A stretch of DNA of 64,000 nucleotides, taken from contig VXAA01003843.1 of NCBI GenBank assembly GCA_013399115.1, positions 1,187,920-1,251,919 of the forward strand, written 5' to 3'. Positions within the stretch are counted from its first letter, which is position 1. Each line of letters opens with the position of its first letter. Shown one piece after another: positions 11,519 through 23,500 of this stretch. Made by a program: the position numbers and the translations under genes. Below the pieces are notes generated by a model. It saw only the letters and a program-made list of their open reading frames with translations. It was not told the DNA's origin and searched no databases. The stretch is from Anseranas semipalmata (taxonomy: Eukaryota; Chordata; Aves; Anseriformes; Anseranatidae).

Positions 11519-14500
11519 GTAAGTATTTGTTCACTTATGTAAGCATGTACTTAATTCTGTAACTGTAGCAAATGGATATTTAAGAGTAAGAATAACCTTT
11601 CAAATAAACAAAACCTCTTCAGACAAACAAGAACCCAACATTGTTTATATGGTTCTCAGTAAATGTCTTCAGCCCTGCTAGGGTGAACTCTTGAGCATGG
11701 ACATGGCAGGATCTTTGCCTATTGCTCCCTTCCTCACCACTCCCCAGTGGTGGCTGCAAAGTGTCTGAAAGATCTGGGTATTTGCTTGTAGTATGGTCCG
11801 TCAGAAAACTGGAGTTACTAACCTGGCTATAAGCTGGGTTGTGGTTTTGTGCCTCGCAGGATGTTGACTGTTATGGAAAGCGGGGGGAATAAATTCCTCC
11901 ATGAAAGCTCGCAGCTACCCATCCCGTTGGCAGGAGCCCCCTGCCTTCACGCTCACCCGGGTCACCAGGCAGTGTCCCAGAAAGCCCGCGGCAGGGAACA
12001 GCCCTTGCTGCTCCATGCCTTTTTCCCCCCTCCTTTAAAAGCAGTGTCAAGCTTGTCCTCCCACCACACACCTTTGCCAAGCTTGGTTTTCTTTCCTTAG
12101 TCATTGTTACTGATTGTAGGGACTATTTAAAGCATATCTGGGGTGCTGGATGCCTATGCAGCTGTCTCCGAAGGGGTGAGGGTGGCCTTATGCAGTGGTT
12201 CTGCAGGGATGAGTACAGCAGCATCGTGGTGAGCCGCAGCCTTGCAGCGAGCCGGGTCCAGCGGCAGGCAGAGCGGGCGTGTTTTTGACTGGCGCTACAG
12301 CTCATTCACTGCTGGATGGCAGAGGTGTGTGCAATGCTTGTGCTCATGAAGCGAAGGCATTGCGACGTTTGAGAGAGGAGGCATCGGCTTGTGCAGCGTG
12401 TGTTCATCTCTGCTGCAGCCTGGACTGACTGAGTTTTTCAGCCCAACAATTCACTGAGCTGCTTTTGATGGGGTTTGCACGGAACTGTTGGTAAAACGCT
12501 TCCTTTCCAATGTACTGTGGTGTGTTAAGGATCAGTGTTTATCATGCTAGGAAATCTCTCTCACCCTGATTTCTTCTGCATAGGCTGCTCACAGTTCTGG
12601 CTGTGTTAAAATCAGTATAAATCTAAGGAAGGGGACGTGCAGCCTGCAGCCAAACAGATGGGGTGCTGTTGCAGTTGCTTAAAAAGAGAAAAAAAAAAAA
12701 AAAAAAAAGCCACAAAAACAGGTGCTCTGAAGGGTAAGGCTTAAAAGCAATGTTTTGCTAATACTGGAGCGTTCTCAACAGGCTTCAGCATCGCTTCAGC
12801 CTTTCAAAATGCAGTTTAGGGGATCCAAAGCAATGTATTTCTATTCTGGCACTGACAACCAGCAGATAACCAGGCACTTTATTCTTCTGTGCAGGGATGA
12901 CTATTCTGTCACTGCCATTGCTCATCTTGGTATTTATCAGATCTTTGCCCGAATAAGACTGTTTTAGAACAAAGAAGGGAGGTAGGAAGCATCTCTGGTA
13001 GATGATGGACCCTGGAGGTTTGGTTGTCAATCTACATTGATGTAAGAAATTGAAATGTAATTAAGACTTGGATGTGATACTTAGCTTCGTTTCTTTACAA
13101 CAAAGCTTCTCCTTGACTTAGTCAATTCTGGTTAATAATATTCGGTCTTTTGTCCAAATAACATGATTAGAAATAATAAAAACAATTTGAATTGGGTCAT
13201 GCACTTAAAATGCATCCAGTCTTGGACAGAAGGCATCAGTTCTTCTGTGCCAGTAACCCTAGTCAATAAATGTTCATAAAGAGAACCTGAAAAATAACTT
13301 GCAGATGAAATTCAGAAGTAGGTGGACACTGTGTAATTAGAGCTGGGCTTTGGCCAGGAGTACACCTACTGCTTCTGGAAGTGTGCCACAGAAAATGATA
13401 ATTGGTAGTCACTGCCTTCTGGTTTTGCATATTGCTCAGAAATGACTCTTCAGAGCTACTTGCGTGCCTCTGAAGACTTGCCCTGCCTTTACCTGGCAAG
13501 GAGTCTACCTGATTATTGGCCAGATCTAGCCTGGCTTAATTAGAGTATGCAAGCATCTGATATTATGACTATTAATATTATTTTCCCAGTTACTGAGGGA
13601 GTTGTGGGGTTGCATTTTTATACTGAAAAGGGGAGAAGGAGCAGCTGTTTTACATATACAGGCTTCTGACAATCTGTAGTTTTAGAAACATTTTAATTAC
13701 ATGCAAGTGTGAAATGGCTATAAATATGTGGGCTTTGCATTAATATTATGGCAAGTTCAGCTGTATGGTTTATTTGCTTTCGAAAAGGAGTAAGCATTCC
13801 TGGTGCTGCAAGGGATCTGGGTTGGTCTGAGACACCTCGGTCATGTATGCAACAGCAGGATCAGTCCCCTGCAGGGGAGGTGCACAGGTGTTCAATACCG
13901 CAAGTCTGTGCTTTTCAACTTGCCCAAAGCTTTTTGGCAATGGCACTGGAAAGGCGCCTGACTGTGGTGAAAGTGGTGCAGATCTGCAGGCTATCTGCAG
14001 TGCGAGGATTTAAACATACTTTCTTTTCTGTGTGGATGATGAGGATGGGCTGAGAACAGCCATAGTAATAAAAATCCACGTAGCCCAGCAGTCTCTGCCA
14101 ACAGCTACGAGTAGATGAGGGAATAGCACCGGGGAAGAAAGCCGTAAGTGCTGAGGACGGGTTAGGTAAGCTGAGGCTGGTGTCTGATCGTGTGTGGCAC
14201 CTGACCTGCTGTCTGCGGGAGGCTCGGCTGGCGCCCGGAGCTCTCAGCACTGGGAGCTGGGCAGGAGGGAGCAGTGGTTCCTTCTAGTGCTGTTGGGATG
14301 AGGAGAGACCGCCAGCGATGCTCGTCAGCAGGGAGGGAGGCTGGGGATCAGCAACGAGCCTCTCCTGAGCGCGTGGGCATGTCGGGAACGTGCGCTGGTG
14401 AGAGGCGGCTGGCAGACGTGGTCGTGCTGGGGGGCTTACACCGCCGCGTGGGCTCGCCCCTGCGTGGCGACGTGTGCAGTGTTGGGAGTGGCACCTCATC

Positions 14501-17500
14501 CTGTGAATTTGGCAATTAAACTTGGGGGGTTCTGCTCTAAATTGGAAATGACAGAATTGGGGTCCCGGGCTGAATCAGGGGATTCTTCCCTTAAAACGTA
14601 GAAGCATTAATGCTGTTTGCAAGGCCTCCACGACATCTTATCTGCAGTGGTTTCTGCAGAGCCAGTCACCCCCATCGGAGGAGGATAAATTCCAGCTGGA
14701 GCAGGGCCAGGGATGGCCAGGGAACAGGCTGTTTTCTGAGCAGAGACCGAAAGCAGAGATAAGCCCCCAGCCAAATGAGGTCTGAGAGAGAATGATGCTG
14801 GCTGGGAATGCCAGGGGAAGGAAGGAGCTTCTTAAAATAAAAACATAGTCACAAGAACAGATGTGTACAGGATAGTCGTGAATAAGCTACGTTGAAGCTG
14901 AAAGTTTTGAAACACAAGGGTGAGGTTCGTACCTTTAGAAGGGAGAAGGGCAGTAAGAAAGATGATGGAAAGTGTATTTTGGCAGCGGCAGGGGGCTGCC
15001 CCTGGTGCCCTGGTTGTGTTCTCCGGCCCTAGGGCCTCAAAACCAGCTGCTCATGTTCTTGGTTTAGTTGGGTGGTTCTGGGAAACGTGGGCTGCGGTCA
15101 CATCCAGATGTTCTGGGAGCTTAAACACTACATGATGCTTCCACGGTGCCCCTCGTCTGGGGATTCACAGCACGTACGTGGGCTTTGCCTTTTTCTTTAC
15201 GGGCAGACAAGCAAAATAACTGCCTGATGTCTGGGAGCAAGGTGCCGGACCGGTGCTGGAGGCATCCTGATGTCTGCGCTTCCCTCCAGCCCTTTGAAGG
15301 GAGCGCTCTTCAGCCTGCACAAAGGAGGCTTTGATGCACAGGGCTCTTTCTGCTTCAGCCAGCAAGTACAGAGGTGGAAAACAACTTCAAATAAGCCAGC
15401 TCTCAGACGCGCTGTGAGTTCACCACATCTCAGCTTAAAAGGTGAAAGCTTAGCCGAGTTGTTTTCATCTTCAGAGTGTGTGAATGTAAAGTGTACCCAC
15501 ACCTCTTCTAAGCCTATGAAACTTTAATTTGTACAACATAAATAGCAGCCGGCCGGCGCGGACTTTGGGGTGGGTGTGGAGCCATGGGCGCGCCGTGGCG
15601 ATAAGCGGGTGGCGGGTCCGGGGGCACCAGAGCCGGGCTTCTCGCCTCGCTGTCCCCAGGAGCAGCCTGCAGGCTGTCGGCGTTTAACCGCTTGGAAATG
15701 CTGAGCTTCGAACTCGGGGCAGCCAGCGCTGTCGCAATGAGCGCCCCGTCCCCATCCCGGGGTGGCCCAGGGCCCTGGGCTGGGGGCGCCGGGGGTCCCC
15801 AACCCGCCTGCCCTCACCCTGGTCCTCTCACAGGGAACGTGGAGCCCCCCGAGGGGCACCTCGTGGCCGCAGCTCGTCTGCCGCCCTGGGCGGCGGGTGC
15901 CGAGAGCAGAGGCTGCGAGCGGCGCCGGCTGGGTGCTGGATCAAAGTCACGGCTGCACTGACAGCCCTGGAAAAGAGCTGGCGCTTCCAGGATGCAGTCT
16001 GTGCCTCCGCTCGGCTAATCTCCTGCAAATGCCAGTTTATTATTAGTGCATCCCTGTTTTGTTCCTCTCTCCAGTGTTCCTGATGTGCTCTGTCACTCCT
16101 ATCAGCATACAGCGATTGAGGAAAAACAAAAGCAACATCATTTTTAAGCTGTAAATTTCCTTTCTGGAAAGGTGACAAACACTACTGCAGTCCGGGGTTT
16201 CCAGAGCCAGGTTATCGAGTTGCTATTTTGGAGCCGAGACAGTGGATTCCAGGTCAGGCTGGCACAGCGCGAGTCCCAGGGAAGAAGTTGCTGATGCTGT
16301 TTGACCCTACATCTTCTCTAGAATTTCACCCACTCCTTCAAATAGGTCAAGAGTGCGGCTGCAAAAGTCGCAAGTTTAAAGCGAGTGTGTTCTGGCTCAC
16401 CCTCGTTAGACCAAATATTAGAGCGCGGAAAGAAGAACCAGCCCAACTGCTCCTGCCGACCTTCCCACGCGGGCGCGACGCTGGGAGCCTCCCTGCGCTG
16501 AGGCTGGGGCGGAGGCCGGGGGCTGGCACGTGAGGAGGACGCGCCGCGCTCCCCACCCGCACGCTGCTCCCGCGGCTCCTGCTGCAACGCGGACGCGTTC
16601 GTCTCGCTTAGCCCAGCGCGAAGGCTCGGGTGGGAACGTGTTCGTGGAGATGGACCGCGCGTGGCTCAGAGCGGGCTCGCAGAAGGAGGATGCGGAGGCC
16701 GTTGTGCTGCTATGGCAACCGCTAATTGCGTTCCCGCAGCAAAACATAGCGCTGTTGACCCACGGCGGTGACAAAGCCGTGCCTTGCCTTCACCTGCTCG
16801 GCGTCGCTTCTAGCGTTGCACAGAGCCCCTGGAGAGCGGGACCGGTGTGTCCAGCAAGGAAGAAATCTTTGCCCAAGTGCTTTGTTAATGCTTCTTGCGT
16901 CTCGGGTAGCTTCCCTTGCGCTCCTTTGTAGTTACCTTCAGTTAATGTCCTACGCAGCCCATCACGGTTCTGACTTTGTTGCTTCAGTAATGGAAAAGTC
17001 TCCAGGTTCAGACAAATTTCCCCATGCAAAGGCAGAGGTACTTATTAATATGCAAAATAAAATTATTTATGCTGAAGGCACCTGCAAATGGTGGCTCAAA
17101 GCCACCGTCCCCTTTCTGTCCAAAGCCACTGTCAACGTGTGGTTTGCCTTCTGTAGGGTAGGCTGGGAACTGCTGCAAAACCACCCAGTCCTGGGATCGT
17201 GGCTCTGCCACGTGAAGGATCCCAAGTAACTTGCTACTCTGAGGCTGGGGTGACTTCTTCCTGTGCTAAATTTGTTCTGGGGCCATCAAAGGTTTCTGGT
17301 ATTTTGCAAATAACCGATTCAAGTCAAGTGTTGTAGGGGAAGCTTAGCTCTGTGGTGATCTTTAGCCTTACCCCATGCTCGTCTCTCCATCTCCCTTCTA
17401 CTTCTTCCCAGTGCTCCAATGCTCACGATTTGCAGGGTTTGTTACAGGGGTTTTCTCCTCTGCTAGGCTGGAAAAAGCTCATACAGGCTGCTTGCTTTCT

Positions 17501-20500
17501 TTCCTGGGACTGCTGGGGAATAAATCCAAAACGACTGAGAAATAAGGTCAGGAAATAATGAAACGTGGCAGAAGAGAGAATACACCACTTAAACGAGACG
17601 GATGCTTGCTGTCCTCAGACGATGAGACCCGCGCGGTTCAGGCGTACCCTGCAGCGAGGTGCTGTGCTGTGAGCCCGCGTCCACGAGACGCCTGGAACGC
17701 GGCGGTGGCCTCCTGCGTGCCCTGCGGGTTGTCTCGCCTCTCGCTGCTGTGAGCGGCTGTACAACGTGTATTTTTAAAAATATCTAGTGGTCAGAAATTA
17801 TCCCGAAATGAAAGGAAGAAACGTGTTGTGGGAATGCCTGGTATTTTTGCTTACCCATACCACCGCCAGCATTCAGCCTGTTTGTGACCATCAGAGGAGT
17901 CCCAGCACAGCCTGCATTTCGGAGGTGACTCACTTCCCTTTCTGTAATACTCTTGCGTATTAGCGCTAATAATACTTTTACAAGTGGAATTGGTTATTAT
18001 AGAGGACTGCTGATAAACTGGCTTGTCCTACCTTGCCTCTGAGGTGGTATTGCAGATGGTAGCCTCAACACTTTATCTTCTGTTGCAGAGTGATTTTGCT
18101 TTCAACCCTGGCATTTAATTAACTTCCAAAGATACACCTTCATCCATTTGGAAACTGGCAGCGTTAACCAAATAAATCCACCCGGTGGTTTCTTTAAGAC
18201 GTTGGTTCTCTGAGTGCTGCGAGCAGCCTGAGGACAGCACTTAGCGCTGCCCTGTGCCCCGCATGTCACTGCGTGGCCGCAGCCATCGGGCGTGCCGCTG
18301 TTACTGAGACGGTGGCACAGTGGCACGTGCGATGGGGAGCAAGGGCTGCGGCAGCAGGCGCTGCTGCTGGGGCTGGCAGGCAAGGGCTCCCTGTGGTGCG
18401 CCCTTTGCCGCAGGGAAGAGGATGAAGGAATGTGAAACTTGGGCTTTTTTTTTTTTTTTTCTGGGTCTGGTATGTGAGCCCTGAATCCCATTGTCCTTCT
18501 TTCAACGTGAAACCATTTTTTAAATGGCTGGTGGGAGAGGGGTGCAGCGCGGCTGGTAGCGAACGTGGCAGCGGATGGGCATGTTGCTGTTCTGGCACGG
18601 GGTAACGCAGCATAGGCAGGATGTTGTTTTTAAGAGCTCTCCTTTCCTGTTGGAAGTGCAAGAAGCAGAACAGTGAGCTGTCTCGCACAGCAGCTGAGCG
18701 GTAGCTTTCATGGCAGATGTCAATTACCCTGACTTGTGTACTTAGTTTTGCGTTGTGGAGCTTGCTTTGCGCCTGTCTGAGTGCACTATCCCAGGGCAGG
18801 GTGGGGATACAAGAAAGCAAATGCATCCTCTTTTCTTCGTGTCCTTCCTGCATTGTGTTGCCTCTTAAGCCCATTCCCACTGCTGGCGCTCGCAGCGAGC
18901 CCAGAGCGCGGTGTTTGCCCCTTTGGGATCTCGCAGCAATTCGCTCGTGCAGTGCTCAGCAGCTGGCTCGTGGAGCCCTTGCTGAAACTGCTGGCACCCC
19001 AAGCAGGGCACAAAAGCACTTTGTCACTGGGGACCGAGGCAGGAGATCTGGTAGGTTGTGCTGTGCGTCCACTTTCCTCTCCACTGTCTGCCGGGGATGT
19101 CTGGGAGCCGGCTGCCCATCTCACACCGTCCTAGGCTGCTGCGACTCATCAGCAAAACCTGCTTTTGGTCCCAGTTCTGATCGAGTTACAGTGCTGTGCA
19201 GTAAAACAGCTGCTCCCTTCGCTGACCAGGATAATGGAAAATCCTTTAATAATTCAGGGGACAAATTCTGCTCTCGGGGTGGTGGATTTTGCAGCAGAAA
19301 AGCTCAGAGATAGCCATGGTTCTGGGGTGGGCAGGGTGGGAATTCCCTGGGCTGGCTGACAGCCTGCGGTGTTTCCTCTCCCCAGATCGTGATGTACATA
19401 GGGCAGGTCTCCAAGGACATCCTGAAGTGGCCTCGTCCCCTCTCGCCACCTGTCGTGAAGCTGGAGATGCGGACGGATGCAGAGTACGGGATGCCTTCCA
19501 CCCACGCCATGGCAGCTACTGCCATCTCCTTCTCCTTTCTCATTGCAACCATGAACCAGTACAAGGTAAGGGCTAAAAAAAATAAAAAGTCTGCTTCCAG
19601 CAAGCTGCAGGAAACTCCACAAATCCAAAGCTGCTGCTGCTTCCAGAGGAGCTCTCCGTTTTCATTTCCACTGAGGCATACTCTTCCCTGTTGCTATCTG
19701 TAGCTAGCCGATAACAGATACAAGAAGAATTTTGGTGGAAATCTCCCTCCTTCAGCACGAACCCAGCTCAGAGCTGCACTGTGGTTTGGAGGCTGTCACC
19801 TTCCCAGTGACACTGAGTGAGCTGTATGTCACCTATTTTTGTCTGATGCAAGGAGAAGCATCCTTGGAAGTCCCCTGGCTATCGCGTATGTTAGCCTAAC
19901 AGCGTATAACACAATTTGAAAGCCTGTTTATTGCAGAAGTAGCATCAGTTTTGCTACCCTGCTGCTGTAGGCTGCTCAGGGAGATCCCATAATTATTTTC
20001 CCCAAACCTTCAGCCTTTTGTCTTCCCGAAAGGTTCGTTTCCCGGAAAGCCATTGCTCCATGATGATTATTTTGACTTCTATTTAAGAACCCTCATGGGC
20101 ATTTCCTGTATTCTAGCAGTAACAACTTCCTGGCTGCATCATACTTGAGCACGTTTCGCATCCTCTTCAGGCGCGTTTCAAAGATAAACCCACGTAAACC
20201 ATCCAAGAGGGCTCCTGGCCTGGCCAGGGGTTCCTCAGATTCCTGCTGCCAGCCTCCTGCTCGCTGGCCACGTGCCTGGCGGCGATGCAGGGGCTGAGCC
20301 TGCTGGTGTAAAGGCAGCACGGCACCGCTGCGAGGAGCCGCTCCGTCACCCCCCTCTGCATGCTCGTGCGGCGGGTCTGCCCAGAAGACCTGGTCGGCAG
20401 CGCTTTCTCCTCCTCCTCGATCGATAAGCTGAGAGAGGGACACGCAGCTCTTCACAGGCTGCCTTGTACTTGTTGGGAAGTGCCGTGAACCAAATAAAGC

Positions 20501-23500
20501 TGCTGTAAAATAATTAAATGGTTTAATTGCCTCTATTAAGAAGGAAAAATCTCCCAGAACATTATAGTGCTGTATTCCAGAGCTGCCCTCGCCATCAATT
20601 ACTGGTCTGGACCAGCTCCCAGGCTGCCTGCTGAAGAGGGAGCGCAGCGGGCGTAAGCATGCAGGGGCTCGGGGCGAGGAAGAAGCAGCGCTGCGAGAAG
20701 CGGGAGCGATGCCTGCCGCGGGGCGAGCTGCCCGCGCCGGAGGGAAGGGCCGGCAGGCGCTCGTGCGCTGCCACGGGAGCGTTTCTGCGCCGAGCTGCGG
20801 CCCCTGCTTGGGTGCCAGGCTCTGGGGAGGAGATGGAGGCTTCCTGTTACATTGGGTGAATTCATTCCTCTTTTTTTCTTTTTTTTTTTTTCCTCCCAAA
20901 AACTGCCCACTGCCCTTTAGGGGGTGAAACGAACCCACTGGACTTGTTTTCAGCGGAGCCCTAAAATGGGATTTGAATGAGTGGATTGAAGGGCTAATGT
21001 GTTATGCTTATTCTTTACCAAATGTGATTTTTTTCAAAATGTCGATTTATTTCAACTCTTTTCTCCATGCTAGGAGGCAATTTGGAGAAGGAATTATATA
21101 AAAGCAGCTTCAGAAGAGGGCAATTAAACCTTAAGTGGCAGGGGGAAGAGCAGCCCTGACTGCTGTGGGAGCTGGATGGCAGCTGCAGCCCAGGCGCTGC
21201 TCTCTCCCCTCCCGCCTTGCTGCCGCAGCACTATTGATCACGCTCCTGCTCTGCCTTCCCCTCGGGTGGTGCGAAACCTCGGGCATCGCCTGTAGGATGT
21301 GCTATGCCTTCCTTTTCTCCCGCAGATCCTCAGTGATAACGCTGCATGCCAGGTGGATGTTGGGGGGGAAAATCCTGCAGGTCCATCTATTTCCCAGGCT
21401 TGCCCTGCTAAGATCCTGTCTGGGCTCGCACAAATCTCTTAGGCCAGCTACAGAGCACAAGGTCCAGCTGCTCGGCCATTTGATTTCGTATGACGTCAGG
21501 TGGATGATGGTGTAATGTGTGTGGTTTTTTTTTTTTTTTCTTTTCACAGTACCCCTTTGAGCTCGGCCTGACGGCAGCGTTTGTGTTCTCCACGCTGGTG
21601 TGTCTCAGCAGGCTGTACACCGGGATGCACACAGTGCTGGTGAGGCCACCCTGCCCCGTCCCCCGTGTCCCCTGCCCATGCAGCGCAGTGCTGGCCGCCC
21701 GCCCTCCCACCTCACCCCTGTGACCGCGGGAGTATGCGAGCCGTGCTGCTGAGGTTCAGGCAGCTGCGAGGAACCCCTTGGGCTATTGCTATTTGAATCT
21801 GAAGGGGAATTACTAACACCTGGGGAAGCCACCGCCGCGTGTGGGTTTAAAAGCCGGGTGAGGTCGGTGTGGGATATGACTTGTCACTCCATATTTTGAG
21901 ATGTTAATTGCAAGGAACACGCTTGGGCAACTGACACGGCTCCTTAGCGCGGCCGGTTGTGCAAGAGCATCCGCATCCTCAGCGGGAGGCACGGGGTGGA
22001 GGCCGGGGGTCCCAGCCCCGCCGGGCAGAGGGACAGCCTGGCTCTGCGGGGACGTGGCTGTGCGGAGCGGTGTGACGGAGAGCTGCTGGGGGTCACGCCG
22101 TTGGGAGGTTCGTCCTTGCGGTCTGTCGTGCAGAGCTGTCAGATCTGAGCCAGCCTCTGCGGCGTGAATAACAGCTAGAGGCTTCTACCAGCCATTGGGG
22201 ATGTATTGCTTGTTGGCTGCATGTGAAGAAATAGTGCATTTTTTATAGCTAATAATGATGTTGTAATAAGGAGAATTGATGAGTGTAAGAAAGAGAGCCC
22301 TTGTGCGATGGTTATCTATAAAATATTGCCTGACCTTCCCACCCATGCCTAGTGGATCAAAACAATATCTTAAATCTAATCTGGAGGCATCCTTTCTTCA
22401 CCCGTGACCTTAAGTCAATCAGTAAAAATTCTTGGCATATTTCCCTTGCCATTCCATAATAATGAAAGACTCCTCTAAATTTAGATGGATTTTTAGGGTA
22501 AAGAAGAAAAAGTCCTTTGTGCCTTTGACAACTATTAAAAAGGGCTTTGAAATTAAAAAAGAAGAAAAAGCTCCTTCGTGTCACCGTGAGAAACGCTGCC
22601 TTTCGGAGGGCCAGGCGCCCTTCACCAGGGCCTTCTCCGCGTGCCGTGGTGGCGCGGGGAGCTGGGAAGCGGCCGACAAGCTGCAGGGGCGGAACGCGGC
22701 CTCTTCCCGCCTGCGGTACCTGGGAGTGGGAGCGGAGCTCGGAGCCCTCCCCAGGCTGCGGGGGACAGCGGCCAGCCGAAACTGCTCCGTGTGCCTCCTG
22801 GCTTCTTAACTGAGGTCCTCCTAGAGGTGGGTACCAAAGGATGTAATTAAGCAGTCGTAATATTTTAGTAAAGCCAACGAACAGGTAAAAGCGTATCCAG
22901 CGATGGAGCATAACTGGGTTTTTCCCATTTAAGGAACCAGAGAACGAATGGCAAGTTGTTCTCCCGCACTTTGCTGTGGCTCAGGCTCGTGCTGCGGGGC
23001 AGCCCCAGCCCTAAAAATGAGTCTGTCGCCAGCATTGCTGGCAGTGCTTTTGGGGTAGGGGGCCTCAAAACGCATGGTCGCTTTGGTAGAAAAGATGTTA
23101 CGATGACAGACCCTCTGCAGATGTACTCACTGGTGCGAGAGCTGTCCGCGTCGTCATATTCATAGCAGAAGGAATACGGTGATCAGAGAAAAGGGAATAA
23201 GCACCGGTTGCCTCAGCTGTTACTAGGAGAGCTTCTGCCATGGAAAGGGATGGAAGCGGTACAGTTGCCTTGTTCAGAGATAATTTAATTACAAAACCTG
23301 CCTCCGCTGCCTGCGAGCCTAGTTCCTGTTTGCGGAGACACAGAGGAGAGGCAGGGTCTGGGTGCATCTGCAGTTATGGGGCCTGAGGAGGTGCAAAGTG
23401 GGAATGTGGAGTTATCTGGAGAGGGCAGAGTAAAAACTTGGACACGCTTTGAAGCAGTGAATCTGCAATTTTACTGAGATTATTTTTTGAGAAACAAGCA

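Larger units (their letters stand above)
11519..19385 (+). other. SGPP2: SGPP2 intron 2
   Basis: This 7.87-kb GT-AG intron is bounded by gtaagt and ccccag. It holds a 20-A run (12689-12708), CpG-dense stretches at about 15541-15960 and 16440-16760, a 16-T run (18445-18460), and only chance ORFs. No interspersed repeat was recognised with confidence. Confidence 0.85.
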
